Below, piece by piece: positions 18,612 to 29,600 of a stretch of 64,000 nt of DNA. The stretch comes from CAYUQT01 sp964446835 (GTDB lineage: Bacteria > Planctomycetota > Phycisphaerae > UBA1845 > JAFGLZ01). A model generated the notes under the pieces. That model did no database searches and was not told the DNA's origin. It was given only the letters and a program-made list of their open reading frames with translations. Position numbers and translations under genes: made by a program. The first letter of the stretch is position 1; each line of letters begins with the position of its first letter. The stretch is taken from the NCBI GenBank assembly GCA_964446835.1, contig CAYUQT010000019.1:74141-138140 (forward strand), given 5' to 3'.

Positions 18612-19928
18612 ATGAATACGCCAAGTACGTCGCCGTCGGATCCATCCTCCAACACCCCCGAACTCGTCGGACAGACCCTTCCCTGGTACCGGCAGTTGAA
18701 CGGCTATCAGTGGTGGGTTCTGCTGCTGGCCACACTGGGCTGGATGTTTGATTGCATGGACCAGCGTCTGTTCGTGATCGCACGGCAACTGGCGATGACC
18801 GACCTGCTCCCAAAGGCCGATTCCGCCACGATTACAAAATACAGCGGCTATGCCACCACCTCGCTCATCCTCGGTTGGGCGACCGGCGGCATTATCTTCG
18901 GCATGATGGGCGACCGGCTCGGACGGGTACGGACGCTGGCCCTGACCGTTCTCTGTTACTCACTGTTCACGGGCCTGTCAGGGCTTTCGCATTACTGGTG
19001 GGACTTCACGCTCTATCGATTCATGACAGGCTTAGGTGTCGGTGGGGCCTTCGCGGCCGCCGCCACGCTGGTGGCAGAGACCATGCCGCCCGGGGCGAGG
19101 CCATACTGTTTGGGGTTGATGCAGGCCCTCTCGGCCATTGGCAATATTACAGGCTCGTTTCTCAGTGGTTATCTGGCATGGCGGTGGATGTTCGCGGTGG
19201 GCATCTTGCCCGGAATCCTCGTGGTGTTCTTCTTCGCCACCCTGCGAGAACCGGAGAAATGGGTCCAGGCGAAGGCCAAAGGTGGTCAGGGGATGGGGCA
19301 GCTTCGCGAACTCTGGAGCGACGCTCGTTGGCGGTTCAACACGATCATCGGCGTGGGTCTTGCCGTAACAGGTGTGGTTGGGTTGTGGGGCGTGGGGTTC
19401 TGGAGCCCTGAACTCGTCCGAAATGTGATCCCCGATCCGGTTCAGAGCAAGCACGTTGTTTCAATCGGAACGATGTTGCAGGACGGAGGAGCTTTGCTGG
19501 GGATGCTGGCCTTCAGCGTCGTGGCGGCACGGATGGGACGTCGCTTGGCCTTTGCCATCTCCTTCATCCTCGGGTTCCTAGCCGTCAGCATGGCCTTTGG
19601 TTTCATGCGGACGGAAACCCAGGTCTACTGGATGCTGCCCTGTCTGGGCTTCGCCACGTTGACTGTCTTCGGCGGCTATTCGATCTACTTCCCCGAACTC
19701 TATCCGACTCGCTTGCGTAGCACCGGTACCGGCTTCTGCTACAACGTCGCCCGGTACCTCGCGGCCTTCTCCCCGATGCTGCTCGGGGCCCTAGGCGCAC
19801 AACTTAAGGACAGTTACCACGACAATGCCTTCCGTGTGGCTGCCGTACTGGTAGCGCTGTTCTACTTTGTCGGATTGATCTTCACGTATCTGGCGCCCGA
19901 GACCAAAGACAAGCCGTTGCCCGAATGA
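18612..19928 (+). CDS. Major facilitator superfamily transporter
   Basis: The protein has 438 residues and about 12 membrane spans. The family signature GMMGDRLGRVRTL lies between spans 2 and 3, and a second-half equivalent is seen near ARMGRRLAF. The N-terminus before the first span (WYRQLNGYQWWVLLLA) resembles the sugar or aromatic-acid/H+ symporter branch. It would move a small organic substrate across the inner membrane by proton symport; the substrate is unknown. There is no clear ribosome site before the ATG at 18612. The preceding terminator suggests its own promoter. Confidence 0.9.
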   Translation: MNTPSTSPSDPSSNTPELVGQTLPWYRQLNGYQWWVLLLATLGWMFDCMDQRLFVIARQLAMTDLLPKADSATITKYSGYATTSLILGWATGGIIFGMMGDRLGRVRTLALTVLCYSLFTGLSGLSHYWWDFTLYRFMTGLGVGGAFAAAATLVAETMPPGARPYCLGLMQALSAIGNITGSFLSGYLAWRWMFAVGILPGILVVFFFATLREPEKWVQAKAKGGQGMGQLRELWSDARWRFNTIIGVGLAVTGVVGLWGVGFWSPELVRNVIPDPVQSKHVVSIGTMLQDGGALLGMLAFSVVAARMGRRLAFAISFILGFLAVSMAFGFMRTETQVYWMLPCLGFATLTVFGGYSIYFPELYPTRLRSTGTGFCYNVARYLAAFSPMLLGALGAQLKDSYHDNAFRVAAVLVALFYFVGLIFTYLAPETKDKPLPE

Positions 19929-20199
19929 CGCGGGAACCAGCGGGCCGCCTGTCTCAGACATTCAGCCATTTCCCCGGGCCTCCTCGGATGGACAGGCCTG
20001 CGGCGCGTTTTCATCCATTGCCATCGCACCGAGGACCCATGAGCAACCGCCACTGGAAAACCCGATACGCGTTCATAGCTTCACCTGTGCCGACGGGAAC
20101 CGGAGTCTCGCGACGTCGAGGCCGGATCCTTCCGACCGTTACTCTTTGCCCCTGCGAGGTCGATACGGTACCTTGGAGTCCTGACGATTGAGGTTTGGC

Positions 20200-23100
20200 A
20201 TGATGCCCGATACACCGGTGGCCGCAGAAGTTCGCACGCCCGCTCGATGGCGGTGGAAGAACCTGCGCCGATTGGGGCGCGTAGCCATCTGGTGTACGCT
20301 GGTGTTGTCGATCCTGGTGGTAGCGATGCCCTGGCTGATTCCCAAGCCATGGCTCGGTCGTGTGATCGCCGGCGAGATCGGTCGCCTGATGAACCGAACC
20401 GTCCGCATCGAGGGGCTCAGCCTCGGATGGGTTCAGGGCGTGATCATCGAGGGGCTCACCATCGACGAGCGCCCGGAGTTCGGGCCGGGACCGTTCGTGC
20501 GAGTGGAGCGCGTTCAGACCGAGTTCTCTCCCTTGAAGCTGCTGATGGGCAAGCCGATCAGTCGGCTCTGGCTCGATCGCCCCGAGGTCTGGGTGGTCAT
20601 CCTCGACGAAAACGGCGTTCAGCGGTTGAACATCGCCGATCTGGGGGCCGAGGGGACGCAAACCGCGCCCAGCGGCGAATGGACGGCCACGCGGGCGGCC
20701 ATTCATGTCGTCGAAGAGAAGTCCCAGCCCGTCACCGCATCACAGCCAACTACGCGAAACGAACGAAACGAGATCGCCCTTCGACTGGGCCAGCTCGCCT
20801 GCCGCATGGACGGGCAGACCGGAATCGCCCGTTGGGATATTCGCGGACAGCTTCCTACGGCCGACCGCTCGGGAACCACTACGACCCAACTCGCCAGTGC
20901 ACAGGAAATCCGCACGGAAGGACAACTCTCGGTCCCCAGACTGAAAAAGGACGTCCAACTCAACGGCGGAGGCAAGCTCACCTGGAACCGCCTCGATCTG
21001 GGGTCCATCCCGCTCCATCTGATCCCCGGCATCGGTATGCGGAAGATGACCGGCTGGAGCGCCGGGACGCTCGAAGTGCAGGTTCACGAAGACCTCAGCC
21101 TCGACTGGCGGGTTCACACCGATCTGTCCGACGTCTCGACCCTTCGTGAAGGGTTGGATCAGCCGGGCCGCCTCGCCCAAGCCCGGTTCAGCGCCAACGG
21201 CCGGTGGGACCCCGCGGCCGACATCCTGGCTCTGGACGACTTCGACTGTCGCATTCCCGGCCTGCACGTTCAAGGCTCGCGACAGGCCGATCACGAACCC
21301 CTCCGCGTCGCCCTTCATTCCGATCGTCAGATCGATCTCGACGTCGATGGTCAGGCCGACGACATCGAACTGCTCCGCCAATCGCTGCCGGAATTCGACC
21401 GGCTTCTCGGCTCCCGGACGCAGGCCCGCGGCGCCTGCCGCTTCGCGATCGGCTGGACGCGGACGTCGTCGGCCGATTCCGTTCAACTGGAACTCGATGG
21501 CGAACGATGCGAGGTGCGTCATCCCGATCGACTGAATCTGCCCGTCGGCGATCGGGCTCGAGTACGTATTCATGCGTCCGTCGATCGCCAAAGCCGGCAT
21601 CTGGATCTGAAGGAGGCATTGTTCGAGCTGGGACCCACCGATCTAAGGGTCAACGGTCGCGTGTTTCTGGAACCTCTGGTTGCGCTTCCCGCCGGGGCCA
21701 CGACCGACCAGGTGATGGAGGCCTGCACGGCCGTCCTGAATGACGCCCGGGGACAGGTTCGTCTGAGCACACGTGCGGCCGAGCAACTCAAACAGTATCT
21801 GCCGTTTCTGGCCGAACCTCTTCACGATATTCGTCTCGGCGGGGTCATGTCGGCGTCGCTGAGCCTCGATTCCAGTCGCGAATTCGCCGACGCCCACGTC
21901 TTGTCCGGCGAGATGGCACTGCCCGAGTCGGCCGCTCTGGCGATTCGGGAGGACTTCTCCAAACCCGTCGGTCAACCCCTGTCGGTTCTGACCCACGTGG
22001 TCTGGCAGTCCAAGCCTCAGCCGTTGGTTCGCCATATGGGCCTCGATATGCGCTGTGGACCGGCTCGCTTGTGGATCGATCCGTCGGATTCCGGCGGACG
22101 TCTGGCAATTCGAAAGACGACGTCGAACTCTCCCGGTACGTCAGGGCCCGCTTCCACGAGTGCCATTTCCCCCCAGGAGGGTATCACCGCCGATGCGTAT
22201 GTGTTCGCGGCCGTTCGGGCAGAGAAGGTGGACAAGCTGCTCGATGTGTTTCCTGCCTTGGCCGGCCGGGTTCGAAGCCAGTACGGTGGGGCGGGTCCCT
22301 CCGGCGATGGGACCGTCCGCCTGGACGCGAACATCGAGGCAACGGTGCATGACGGACAGTGGCGGCCCGAGATTGTGCGCCTGCGAGCGGATGCCGATGC
22401 CTCTCGTCTCGGCGTGGATCTGGGATCGACCCTGTTCAAACGCACGGAAAGCCCGGCCGTCATGGCGATCGACTATCGGTACGACCGATCGTCGTCGGAC
22501 GCCCGCCATCGCTACGAGTCGGAATTCCGCCTGGCAGGTCTCTCAGGCAGCGGACGGTTGGTCTGGGGCAACGGCAGCGAACGGGTCGAAGCGAACCTGG
22601 ATGCGACCGACGTCGAACAGGCCCTGGCCCACGCACCCTCGCTGCGCGAGCGACTGGAGGTCTATCGCCTTAAGGGAGGAGCCTCGGTCAATCTTCGATC
22701 GGTCGCCGACGCCAACCGCCAGGCCCTCGATGTGCAGATCGATACAGGCAACCTTGCCTTGCATGTGCCCGGTCAGGAGCCGTTCGACAAGCCGGCCGGC
22801 GTGCCCTGCCGACTATCCGCCTCGATCGAGGGTTCGCCCAAGAATGACCCAGACGTCGACCAGCGTCTGACCATTCGTCAGGTCGAGGCAACTCTCGCCT
22901 CCTGTCGTTTCCGGGCGACCGACGGCCAGATCATCACCCGGCCGGGGACTGGCCGGAATCTGACCGCGGAGGCTATTGCCCGCAATCCGAGGTGGTGGCT
23001 CACCGAGAGTCCCTTCCGTCGGATCGACCTGGCCACTACAGGAACGCTCGTGCTGGACTCAACCCTGCGGTCACTGAGTCCGGCCCTCGATCGGTTCGCG

Positions 23101-24699
23101 AAGAAGTATGATCTGATGGGATCGGCGGAGACGTCGTTCCGCCTCGGCTTCGATTCCCGGGCGATTCGCTTGGCCGGTCGCATCGACGCAGATCGGATCA
23201 ATCTCAACGCCGCACCCCACCTGATCAAGACACCGGGCACCCGGCTGAGCATCTCGTTCGACGCTGCCGGTCCGGAGCCGGCTCAGAGCACCGGTACGAT
23301 GACGCCCTTCGTGGTTCGTCAGTGCGCTGTCGAGGCCTGGGATATGCGTATCACCGGGCAAGGCGACTTCTGGCTGACCGAGGGCGCCGAGGGGCGGGGC
23401 CCGCAGTTCGGCGGCTTCAACCTGACAGCCCAGTATGATGTGCCCGACCTGTCGCACATTCAGAGGATGATCCCTTCACTGGTGGCTCACCCCATCGGCG
23501 GAAGCCTCCAGGGGAATATGGCTTTGGCGGTGGAAGGCGGACAGTTCCGGCTGGGTCCCTCGCACGTAAAAGCGGACGGGGTCTTCGCGGATCTGGGCGA
23601 TCGCCGGCTGACGTTCGGCGGGCAGATCGAGGCGTCCAGCGATCGGATCGACTGCGACGAGCTGATCGTCGGCGTCGGTGCGAATCGTCTGAAGCTCGCC
23701 GCCCACGTCGAAGAGGTCGGCCGGAGCCCGCGCGGCAGCTTCTTTGTGCTCTCCGACGAGATCGACTTCGACCAGCTTCGAGAGACCCTGGCGAAGCTTC
23801 AGCCGGCCGAGGCCACCACGAAGACGTCCGAACAGGAACGGATCATCCGGGCCCAGCCGATCTTCGAATTCCTCAAGAGGTGCGACCTGACGGCACGGGG
23901 ACACATCGGGAAGGCCCGCCTGACCGGCGAGAAGACGCGAAAGGTCTTCACCGTGCACGAGTTGATCAGCGACTTCAAGGTGGCGGCCGGGCGGGTGCTG
24001 ATCCCGTTTACCTGCGCGATGAACGGCGGGATCGTCGACGGCGAATTCTCACTCACCGCCGACCAGCGAAACCCGTGGTTCGACCTGAAATACAAGGCCG
24101 TGGGGGTGGCCGCCGAGGAAAACATCAAGGCGATGGTCCTCTACGACTTCCCCGGTCTGCACGCGACCGGTCCGGTCACGCTGATCGATCGCACGCACCA
24201 GCGGTTCTTCACGGAACCCGATCAGCTCAACTATCCGGAGGGCGAGGGCGATTGGATCATCGATGGCGGGGCCTACGTCGGACGGGCCGCGCCGCTCTGG
24301 CTGACGCGCCTGTTTCCGGGGCTGAACACGGCCCGATACGAGTTCTCGCGCATGCACGACTGGTTCAAGAAGGCCGTGGATGGGCGGATAGACCACCATA
24401 TGATCTATCAGGGGAAGAGCTACAACATCTATATGAAAGGCGTCAGCTTCCCCAACGGGGCGAGCTACTACGAGGTCGGTATCGATCTGCTTGCAGGCTA
24501 CGAGAGCAAGTACTGGAGCGAGACCGGCCAGGGACGCGTGGCGCTGTTTACGGCCGATGCCCTGGTCGAGAACGGTGTCGAGGTCCGCAAGGACATTCAG
24601 TTCGTGCCTCTTCACCGCGTGATCTATGACGTGTTTCTCCGAAGCAATGTCGTAACGGCCGCGTACTACGCGATCAAGAAGCAGGTCGACAAGCCGTAA
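20200..24699 (+). CDS. Very large AsmA/TamB-like membrane-anchored protein
   Basis: The protein has 1499 residues. A basic N-terminus (TPARWRWKNLRRLGR) precedes a single membrane span near residues 25-45 (CTLVLSILVVAMPWLIP). The next segment, IAGEIGRLMNRTVRIEGL, is the typical AsmA entry. The rest is beta-rich, with long alternating polar/hydrophobic strands as in AsmA/TamB/YhdP proteins that span the periplasm and carry lipids to the outer membrane. The C-terminal 250 residues resemble the AsmA-like C-terminal domain. GAGG lies 6 bases before the ATG at 20200. The neighbours (MFS transporter before, UbiD-type enzyme after) give no functional hint. Confidence 0.78.
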   Translation: MMPDTPVAAEVRTPARWRWKNLRRLGRVAIWCTLVLSILVVAMPWLIPKPWLGRVIAGEIGRLMNRTVRIEGLSLGWVQGVIIEGLTIDERPEFGPGPFVRVERVQTEFSPLKLLMGKPISRLWLDRPEVWVVILDENGVQRLNIADLGAEGTQTAPSGEWTATRAAIHVVEEKSQPVTASQPTTRNERNEIALRLGQLACRMDGQTGIARWDIRGQLPTADRSGTTTTQLASAQEIRTEGQLSVPRLKKDVQLNGGGKLTWNRLDLGSIPLHLIPGIGMRKMTGWSAGTLEVQVHEDLSLDWRVHTDLSDVSTLREGLDQPGRLAQARFSANGRWDPAADILALDDFDCRIPGLHVQGSRQADHEPLRVALHSDRQIDLDVDGQADDIELLRQSLPEFDRLLGSRTQARGACRFAIGWTRTSSADSVQLELDGERCEVRHPDRLNLPVGDRARVRIHASVDRQSRHLDLKEALFELGPTDLRVNGRVFLEPLVALPAGATTDQVMEACTAVLNDARGQVRLSTRAAEQLKQYLPFLAEPLHDIRLGGVMSASLSLDSSREFADAHVLSGEMALPESAALAIREDFSKPVGQPLSVLTHVVWQSKPQPLVRHMGLDMRCGPARLWIDPSDSGGRLAIRKTTSNSPGTSGPASTSAISPQEGITADAYVFAAVRAEKVDKLLDVFPALAGRVRSQYGGAGPSGDGTVRLDANIEATVHDGQWRPEIVRLRADADASRLGVDLGSTLFKRTESPAVMAIDYRYDRSSSDARHRYESEFRLAGLSGSGRLVWGNGSERVEANLDATDVEQALAHAPSLRERLEVYRLKGGASVNLRSVADANRQALDVQIDTGNLALHVPGQEPFDKPAGVPCRLSASIEGSPKNDPDVDQRLTIRQVEATLASCRFRATDGQIITRPGTGRNLTAEAIARNPRWWLTESPFRRIDLATTGTLVLDSTLRSLSPALDRFAKKYDLMGSAETSFRLGFDSRAIRLAGRIDADRINLNAAPHLIKTPGTRLSISFDAAGPEPAQSTGTMTPFVVRQCAVEAWDMRITGQGDFWLTEGAEGRGPQFGGFNLTAQYDVPDLSHIQRMIPSLVAHPIGGSLQGNMALAVEGGQFRLGPSHVKADGVFADLGDRRLTFGGQIEASSDRIDCDELIVGVGANRLKLAAHVEEVGRSPRGSFFVLSDEIDFDQLRETLAKLQPAEATTKTSEQERIIRAQPIFEFLKRCDLTARGHIGKARLTGEKTRKVFTVHELISDFKVAAGRVLIPFTCAMNGGIVDGEFSLTADQRNPWFDLKYKAVGVAAEENIKAMVLYDFPGLHATGPVTLIDRTHQRFFTEPDQLNYPEGEGDWIIDGGAYVGRAAPLWLTRLFPGLNTARYEFSRMHDWFKKAVDGRIDHHMIYQGKSYNIYMKGVSFPNGASYYEVGIDLLAGYESKYWSETGQGRVALFTADALVENGVEVRKDIQFVPLHRVIYDVFLRSNVVTAAYYAIKKQVDKP

Positions 24700-24760
24700 G
24701 GCGGCCCTCGATCGCACCCAGCGATCGCATGAGGAGTACGCCGGTCAGACAGGAGACCAT

Positions 24761-26269
24761 GTGGTGCCGTTCGATGACCTTCCATCGTTCGTGAAGGCCC
24801 TGGAGCAGCGAGGGCAGCTCAAGCGAATCAAGGTGACGGTCGATCCGGAGCTCGAGATCACGCAGATCGCCGATCGTATGTGCAAGTCGCCCGCGCCCTC
24901 CACCGACCCGCCGCCGCCGCCCACCGACCTCGTGCACGGGGGACGCGGGGGATACGCCCTGCTGTTCGAGAGCGTTCGGGGGGCTCGGATGCCCTTACTC
25001 ATCAATGCCTACGGCAGCTATGAGCGCGTCCGCCTGGCGCTGGGGTGTACCGACCTGGAAGACTTGGCCGATCGAATCGCGCGGCTGCTCAAACCCGAGA
25101 TCCCACCGACGCTGATGGACAAGCTCAGGCGGCTTCCCGAACTGGTGAAGCTCGCCGGGGTGGGGCCCAAGGTGATCGGAGGCGGACCGGTTCAGGATGT
25201 GGTCCTGGCCGATTCGGCCAGCCTCTTCGATCTGCCGGTGCTCAAGTGCTGGCCCGACGACGGCGGCCGGTTCATCACGCTGGGCTGCGTGTACACCAAG
25301 AACCCGCATACGGGCGACCGCAACGTCGGCATGTATCGCGTTCAGCTCTTCGAGCCGAAGCGGGCGGCCATGCACTGGCATCCGCACCACGATGGGGCCC
25401 GCCACTTCCGCATGTATCAACAGCTCGGGCAGCGGATGCCCGTGGCGATCGCCTTCGGCGGCGAGAGTGTCCTGCCCTATGCGGCCACCTGTCCGTTGCC
25501 TCCCGGCATCAGCGAACTGCTGTTCGCAGGCTTCCTGCAGGGACGCGGCATCGAACTGGTTCGATGCCGGACGATCGATATGGAGGTGCCTGCCAATGCC
25601 GAGATCGTGATCGAGGGCTATGTCGATCCGGCCGAGCCGCCGATCGTCGAAGGCCCTTTCGGCGATCACACCGGATTCTATTCGCCGGCCGACCTGTTTC
25701 CGCAGTTTCACGTCACGGCCATCACACACCGGGACCATCCGATCTATCCCACCTGTGTGGTCGGCAAGCCCCCCATGGAGGACTACTACCTGGGAAAGGC
25801 CACCGAACGGATCTTCCTGCCGCTGCTGCGGACGCTCGTACCCGACATCCTCGACTATCACCTGCCGATGTTCGGAGCATTTCACAACTGCGTCTTCGTG
25901 CGGATTCGCAAGGAATACCCCTATCACGCCCGCAAGGTGATGCACGCCCTCTGGGGCGCCGGGCAGATGATGTTCTGCAAGTTCATCATCGTGGTCGACG
26001 AGCACGTCAACGTTCATGACGAGCAGGAGGTGCTCTTCCAGATGGGCTCGAACGTCGACCCTCGTCGCGACACGGTGATCATCGATGGACCACAGGACAT
26101 CCTCGATCATGCCGCTCCCGAATGCGGTGCCAGCAGTAAGATCGGTATCGATGCCACCCGCAAGATCCCCGGCGAGGGACAGGTCCGGCCCTGGCCCAAC
26201 GAGATCACGATGTCGCCCGACATCGTCGAGAAGGTCGCCCGACGGTGGAGTGAGTACGGGCTGGGCTGA
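24761..26269 (+). CDS. UbiD-family decarboxylase (prenylated-FMN type)
   Basis: The protein has 502 residues. Conserved UbiD blocks are visible: LPVLKCWPDDGGRFITLG, KNPHTGDRNVGMYR, the acidic catalytic block IVEGPFGDHTGFY and the C-terminal CGASSKIGIDATRK. These enzymes use prenylated FMN to decarboxylate aromatic or unsaturated acids, often in ubiquinone or menaquinone biosynthesis. Residues 46-56 hold a proline-rich insertion. The start is GTG at 24761 or 24764, with AGGAG at 24751-24755; an overlapping ATG at 24759 is out of frame. No ubiX homologue lies nearby. A quinone role would suit the cydAB genes 10 kb away but is only inferred. Confidence 0.92.
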   Translation: MVPFDDLPSFVKALEQRGQLKRIKVTVDPELEITQIADRMCKSPAPSTDPPPPPTDLVHGGRGGYALLFESVRGARMPLLINAYGSYERVRLALGCTDLEDLADRIARLLKPEIPPTLMDKLRRLPELVKLAGVGPKVIGGGPVQDVVLADSASLFDLPVLKCWPDDGGRFITLGCVYTKNPHTGDRNVGMYRVQLFEPKRAAMHWHPHHDGARHFRMYQQLGQRMPVAIAFGGESVLPYAATCPLPPGISELLFAGFLQGRGIELVRCRTIDMEVPANAEIVIEGYVDPAEPPIVEGPFGDHTGFYSPADLFPQFHVTAITHRDHPIYPTCVVGKPPMEDYYLGKATERIFLPLLRTLVPDILDYHLPMFGAFHNCVFVRIRKEYPYHARKVMHALWGAGQMMFCKFIIVVDEHVNVHDEQEVLFQMGSNVDPRRDTVIIDGPQDILDHAAPECGASSKIGIDATRKIPGEGQVRPWPNEITMSPDIVEKVARRWSEYGLG

Positions 26270-26643
26270 TGTTGATAGACTGCGTGCTTACGTAAGTCCC
26301 AAAAGGATCAGGGTGATGCACGCTTCTGATTTTGGAAGTTTTTTGTTGACACCGTCGATAGCAATAGATATCTTGCCCATTATTATTGATCGGGGATGGA
26401 GCCCCTCCATAATCCTGATGACCATCATAGAAGCATTTCAGGTCAGTTGATATAGGTCGGATTTCGCCGGCTTGAGGCTGGAGTAGTCTGCCGGTTGAGT
26501 GATGTTGCGTGTCCATGTGGTGACCAATGTGCGGGCACGGTTGCGATGGGACTCTGTACGTTTACCTGCTTCCAGGTCCTTGACCGTCCGTAATGCCCCA
26601 TTAGGTGGGTATCGATAGTTCCTTTCTTGGGAGGTTGCGGGCC
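26270..26643. other. AT-richer intergenic region before the large VWA gene
   Basis: This 374-base stretch has visibly lower GC than the genes to its left and contains no convincing gene. It holds the palindrome CTTACGTAAG, a promoter candidate at 26346-26374, a short hairpin with ATGGAG pairing with CTCCAT around CCC (about 26397-26411), and GGGAGG (26629-26634) ahead of the next ATG. Short open frames here look random. Confidence 0.6.
26346..26374 (+). promoter_or_regulatory. Sigma-70-like promoter candidate for the VWA gene
   Basis: A consensus -35 box TTGACA (26346-26351) is followed after exactly 17 bases by TATCTT (26369-26374), which matches four of six positions of the -10 consensus. 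It would produce a leader of about 260 bases before the ATG at 26644. Confidence 0.45.
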
Positions 26644-29600
26644 ATGAAGTCCATCACAGTCAGGCTGTTTCATGGTGTCATCCTGATGTTTGCGGCAGCG
26701 CATCTGATGAATTATGCCAGCCTTTGCCTGGCACAGTCAGTGGACGAATACCGCGGCGAGGATGCAGAAGGAAGGGCTGTAATTGACCAGCGACGGTCGG
26801 TGGCCGGAGCGAGGCCAACAAGAGTGTTGTCCATCACACCGTCAGCGGCGATACCAGACGGGTTGAACCTTGTCTCCGTCGAAGCGGGTAGCTTCCCCTT
26901 CATAACGGTCAACCTCAGGGCCTATTCAGGAGGATCGCCGCTCGTGAACCTTCCAGAATCGGCCTTCGCCGCATATGAGGACGGAGTCCGACAGGTGAAG
27001 TATTTTTCAGTGACTCCTCCTCAACAGGGTGGAGGCGTGCGTGCGACAGACGTTGTCTTTCTTCTCGATGACAGCGGAAGCATGTCAGCAGAGACACAAG
27101 CCGTGCGCAATAACGTGACGAACTTCGCGAAATCGCTCAAGGATGCAGGCGTTGATGTTCAACTGGGACTGGTTCGGTTTGGACAGGACGCCAGCGGAGG
27201 CAGTCCGCAGATTTACAACAATGGCCAATTGACCAGCGATCCAGAGGTCCTCAAAGGATGGCTGGCCGGATTTCGAGCCTCCGGCGGTACCGAACCGAGT
27301 GTGCAAGCGGTCATCGATGCGGCCAACAAGTTTACGCTTCGCGGGGTCGCGCAGCATCATTTTCTGGTCGTCACAGACGAGGACAGCGACGGTGGTGATC
27401 TTGCGACGGCCATTCGACTTTGCCAAGCGAACAACATCGTTGTCCATTGCGCAATCGACAAGAACGCCTCGGGAAACACAAATCAGGTTTTCGTGGATCA
27501 GAATACAAGTATGCGAGGTAAGACGGGTGGTCTGCTCTTCAACGTAACGGACCCCTTTGATCAACTCCTGGCCCAGATCAAGTCCGTGGTCTCCGACACC
27601 TACATCGTGAAATACGAGGCGGAGAACACCGTGGCCGACGGGAAGGAGCGTGTCGGGAAGATCATCGTCAACAGTACATCGTTCTCTGACGATGTGGAGT
27701 ACCGATACACCCCCGGCTCGGCGCCACGCATTGAGCTGACCCAGGAAACGCAATACAAGATCAGCAGAGGTGTCAATGCCAACTCCGCCGTCGATCTGTC
27801 CTTCAACGTGACAGACCTAATCGCACCGGACGTTCAGAAGGTAACACTGTTTGTGCGGTCATCGGGCAGCACGAGTGCCTTCACGGCGATCTCCGCCAAA
27901 GGTACCGGCTCCGGACTCTGGACGGCAACAGTCCCTGCACAGACTGTTGGAAACAGTGGTTTCCAGTTCTACGTAACAGCGACAGATGGTGATAAGACAA
28001 CCAGCTTGCCGTCCGAAAGCCCCAGCGACAACCCATACGTTGTGGGAACACTCAACACAGCGGGATTCATACACTATCCTCCATCCTTGGTACGCCCCTT
28101 TGCGGATACGACCATCGATCTTCTTGTCTTGCTCTGGGGCCCCGATGTCCAGAGTGTTCTTCTCCAATACCGTTCGCCAGGGGGAACATGGAAGACTCCG
28201 CTCTGCACGTCTAAGCAGGTCTCTGTTCCCGTCGCATTCTATAAGGCGGTCTTCGAGGTGATCGTTTCAGGCAATGACATCGGACAAAATGGCATCGAGT
28301 ACTACTTTGAAATCCGGACAACAAACCAGACCCTGGCGCTTGGTACGCGCGATAATCCTTTCCGGATAAGCCCCACATCGAATTGGGCCCTCCTGGAGGA
28401 GCTGAAGCTGACACGGGAGGCCTTTGCTGACCATATGCAGTTCATGGCGAGGAGGACAGCGGACGCCATGGGCTCGCTTGCATGGACGAAACAGAAGCAT
28501 CCTGAAGACAGGGCGTGGGATGTCGTGTTCTGGACTTCCTTCGTGATTGACGTTGGCACGGTGCTCTGGGATCCCGCAAAAGCTGCTAAGTACAATAAAC
28601 TTCCACCCACGAATGTTCTCAACAAGATGTCACAACTGGTGAACCGTGGCAACATGAGTGGAGCACGAGCACTCGTTTCTACGGCCAAGGCTCGATCGTT
28701 CAAGCTGATCATGAAGAGCATCGGAAAGGGCAGCCATTTTCTGGAGGTCTACGCAATAGATCCAGAAACGCTTCAGGTGATGCGTGAATCCTTTGGCGAA
28801 ATGCTGGGTGAAGCCTACGGGAATCCAGATGACAAGAATAACCCAGGCATACTCTTTGAGACGGAAGAGAAGGCACAGGGTTGGTTCTATGACAAGATCA
28901 TGAACAATCTGTCAGTACCAGATGCCGACGGGCAGGTGTATGCTGACGGAATTCAGGGTGTCATCGATCGGTTCGAGACTGCTTGCCTCGCCGTAGAGAA
29001 CGACATAGGTGCACAGACCAGTGTCCCTCAGGGAATTGCAGAGGTGGTTGCCTTTCTAGCCTATCAACGGGGAGCTGTGAAGGCCGCTCGTGATTCCTTC
29101 ATGCTGGGTTTCCACTATGACTCTCAGGATTCCATACCCCTCCGGCCTATGATCGAACTTGGCGCCACGACGAGCGCTACTCATGCCTTGGAGACTGTAT
29201 TGGGCGCACTGGAGGGAAACAAGTGGACAGGAAGGGCAAGCCAACTCGTAACAATAGGGCTCTTTGGTGCCAAGGTGGTCGGTCTGTTCTGTTCTGGAGG
29301 GGTTGCAGGCGTCATTCAAGCAGCCTTCTTATTTGGCGGACTGGCCAACTCGGCCGTCGGAACGGTCAACAGCCTTGCAGAATTGAGTAATGAACTCAAA
29401 CTCGGTGAGAGCATTCGAGAGACCAAGGATGCCTTCATTGGGGAACTATCGAACCTCACCATCATGTCCGGTGACACATTCGTCACGGGCTTGAATGCTA
29501 TTCTGTCACAACCAGACCTTGCTCCGCTTGCGAAAGATATCAAGGTCGATATTGGCGAGGTCAAGACAAGCTCTGAGCTTCAGTGTCCTAACCCGATAAC

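Noticed and set aside
19925..20191. 88-codon plus-strand frame between the MFS and AsmA-like genes
   Set aside because: It overlaps the MFS stop, is Pro/Arg-rich and shows no ribosome site or domain.
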